Assembly: GCA_002382645.1 (NCBI GenBank)
Contig: DFYP01000004.1
Location: forward strand, 1-5,307
Length of the DNA stretch: 5,307 nucleotides
Direction: 5' to 3'
Source of the DNA: Desulfovibrio sp. UBA4079
Lineage (GTDB): Bacteria > Desulfobacterota > Desulfovibrionia > Desulfovibrionales > Desulfovibrionaceae
Below the pieces are notes generated by a model that saw only the letters and a program-made list of their open reading frames with translations, did no database searches and was not told the DNA's origin. The first letter of the stretch is position 1. Every line of letters begins with the position of its first letter. Made by a program: the position numbers and the translations under genes. Positions 4,565 through 5,307 of this stretch are shown here, one piece after another.

Positions 4565-5307
4565 ATGAACGCACTGCCCAGACTCATTCTGGCCGGACTT
4601 TCCGGCGGCTCGGGCAAGACCATCGTCAGCCTCGGACTCTGCCGGGCCCTGGTCCAGAAGGGGCTCGCCGTGCGGCCCTTCAAGAAGGGCCCGGACTACA
4701 TCGACGCCGCCTGGCTCGGTCTGGCCGCGCGCACGGACTGCTCCAACCTGGACCCCTTCCTGCTCTCCCGCGAGGTGCTCACCGCGTTGTTCGCGGACAA
4801 GGCCGCGGGCTCGGACCTCTCCATCATCGAGGGCAACCGCGGCCTGTTCGACGGCAAGGACGTGGGCGGCTCCTGCTCCACGGCCGAGCTGGCCCGCTGG
4901 CTCGACTGCCCGGTGGTCCTGGTGCTCGACTGCACCAAGATGACCCGCACGGCCGCCGCCGTGGTGGCGGGCTGCCGCCACTTCGAGGAGGGCCTGCGGC
5001 TGGCCGGGGTGGTCCTCAACCGCACGGCCGGGGAGCGCCACCGCGCCATCCTGCGCCAGGCCATCGAGACCTACACGGACGTGCCCGTGCTGGGCATGCT
5101 CCCCAAGCTTTCCGAGAACCCCATCCCGGAGCGGCACATGGGCCTGGTCTCGGACCAGGAGTATGACGGACGGGAAGCGGCTCTGGACGCCGTGGGCCGC
5201 CTGGCCGCGGACTGCCTGGACCTGGAGGGCCTCGCGGCCCTGGCCCGCAGCGCCCCGGCCCTGGCCCGGCCGGATGTCCGGCTCTGGCCCGAGGCCGCGG
5301 CCGGCGA
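4565..5307 (+). CDS. dsrN: CbiA/DsrN-type tetrapyrrole amidase (a,c-diamide synthase family), N-terminal part
   Basis: Open from ATG 4565 to the window end (247 complete codons), so the C-terminal glutaminase-like amidotransferase domain lies outside. The visible part is the ATP-dependent synthetase domain of the CobB/CbiA family: a P-loop GLSGGSGKT (11-19, K18), KKGPDYID (40-47), NLDPF (61-65), EGNRGLFDG (89-97), then VVLVLDCTKMTRTAAAVVAG and LAGVVLNRT, as in MinD/dethiobiotin-synthetase-like folds. CbiA amidates cobyrinate side chains using glutamine and ATP. The homologue beside dsr genes, called DsrN, is thought to amidate siroheme for DsrAB. Position right after dsrABD favours DsrN, but a general cobalamin-pathway CbiA cannot be excluded on sequence alone. 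No Shine-Dalgarno is visible (upstream is GTTCCAGCGCCCCCGCC), and no in-frame alternative start exists between the terminator loop and 4565. The gene symbol is by context. Confidence 0.87.
   Translation, partial: MNALPRLILAGLSGGSGKTIVSLGLCRALVQKGLAVRPFKKGPDYIDAAWLGLAARTDCSNLDPFLLSREVLTALFADKAAGSDLSIIEGNRGLFDGKDVGGSCSTAELARWLDCPVVLVLDCTKMTRTAAAVVAGCRHFEEGLRLAGVVLNRTAGERHRAILRQAIETYTDVPVLGMLPKLSENPIPERHMGLVSDQEYDGREAALDAVGRLAADCLDLEGLAALARSAPALARPDVRLWPEAAAG

Noticed and set aside
4481..5137. Minus-strand and out-of-frame plus-strand open frames across the CbiA-type gene
   Set aside because: Low-complexity Gly/Ala/Arg/His-rich products. The CbiA motifs are in the frame starting at 4565, which runs off the window end.
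1..5307. CRISPR arrays, tRNA or rRNA genes, insertion sequences, toxin-antitoxin or phage genes
   Set aside because: No spaced direct repeats, cloverleaf sequences, transposase motifs or terminal repeats were seen on reading both strands. The window is a conserved metabolic locus.

Overview
The window is high-GC bacterial DNA and almost certainly comes from a sulfate-reducing deltaproteobacterium of the Desulfovibrionaceae (Desulfovibrio in the broad sense). It carries a dsrA-dsrB-dsrD operon followed by a CbiA/DsrN-type amidase gene. The lengths (DsrA 437 aa, DsrB 381 aa, DsrD 80 aa) and the spacing of every cofactor cysteine match the Desulfovibrio desulfoviridin family. This is the core enzyme of sulfite reduction to sulfide in anaerobic respiration.

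Layout, left to right. Bases 1-426 (+) are the C-terminal end of a GT4-type glycosyltransferase, cut by the window edge. It runs tail-to-tail, with a 17-base overlap, into two minus-strand genes. These are a CxxCxxCC (YkgJ-type) putative metal-binding protein (about 1296-667) and an uncharacterised 86-aa protein (670-410). The two share an ATGA stop/start overlap and so are probably translationally coupled. Bases 1297-1699 hold no gene I can support. They contain a nested inverted repeat (1324-1375), a good sigma70-type promoter pointing into dsrA (TTGACA-N18-TACATT, 1476-1505), a dyad over the likely transcription start (1504-1523), and a leader of about 190 bases.

The dsr operon occupies 1700-4484. 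dsrA and dsrB are 18 bases apart, each with a strong Shine-Dalgarno sequence. A perfect 14-bp hairpin lies in the 64-base gap between dsrB and dsrD. An intrinsic terminator (4516-4546) follows dsrD. Starting only 18 bases beyond it, and without a visible ribosome binding site, is a CbiA-family amidotransferase (4565 to the window end, truncated), which I read as the dsrN-like gene known beside dsr loci.

DsrAB reduces sulfite using coupled siroheme-[4Fe-4S] centres. DsrD is an accessory activator with a winged-helix fold. The CbiA/DsrN-type enzyme probably amidates a siroheme-type tetrapyrrole for the reductase. The genes themselves are a known system. The less ordinary parts are the RNA-level and regulatory structures around them and the uncharacterised coupled pair upstream.
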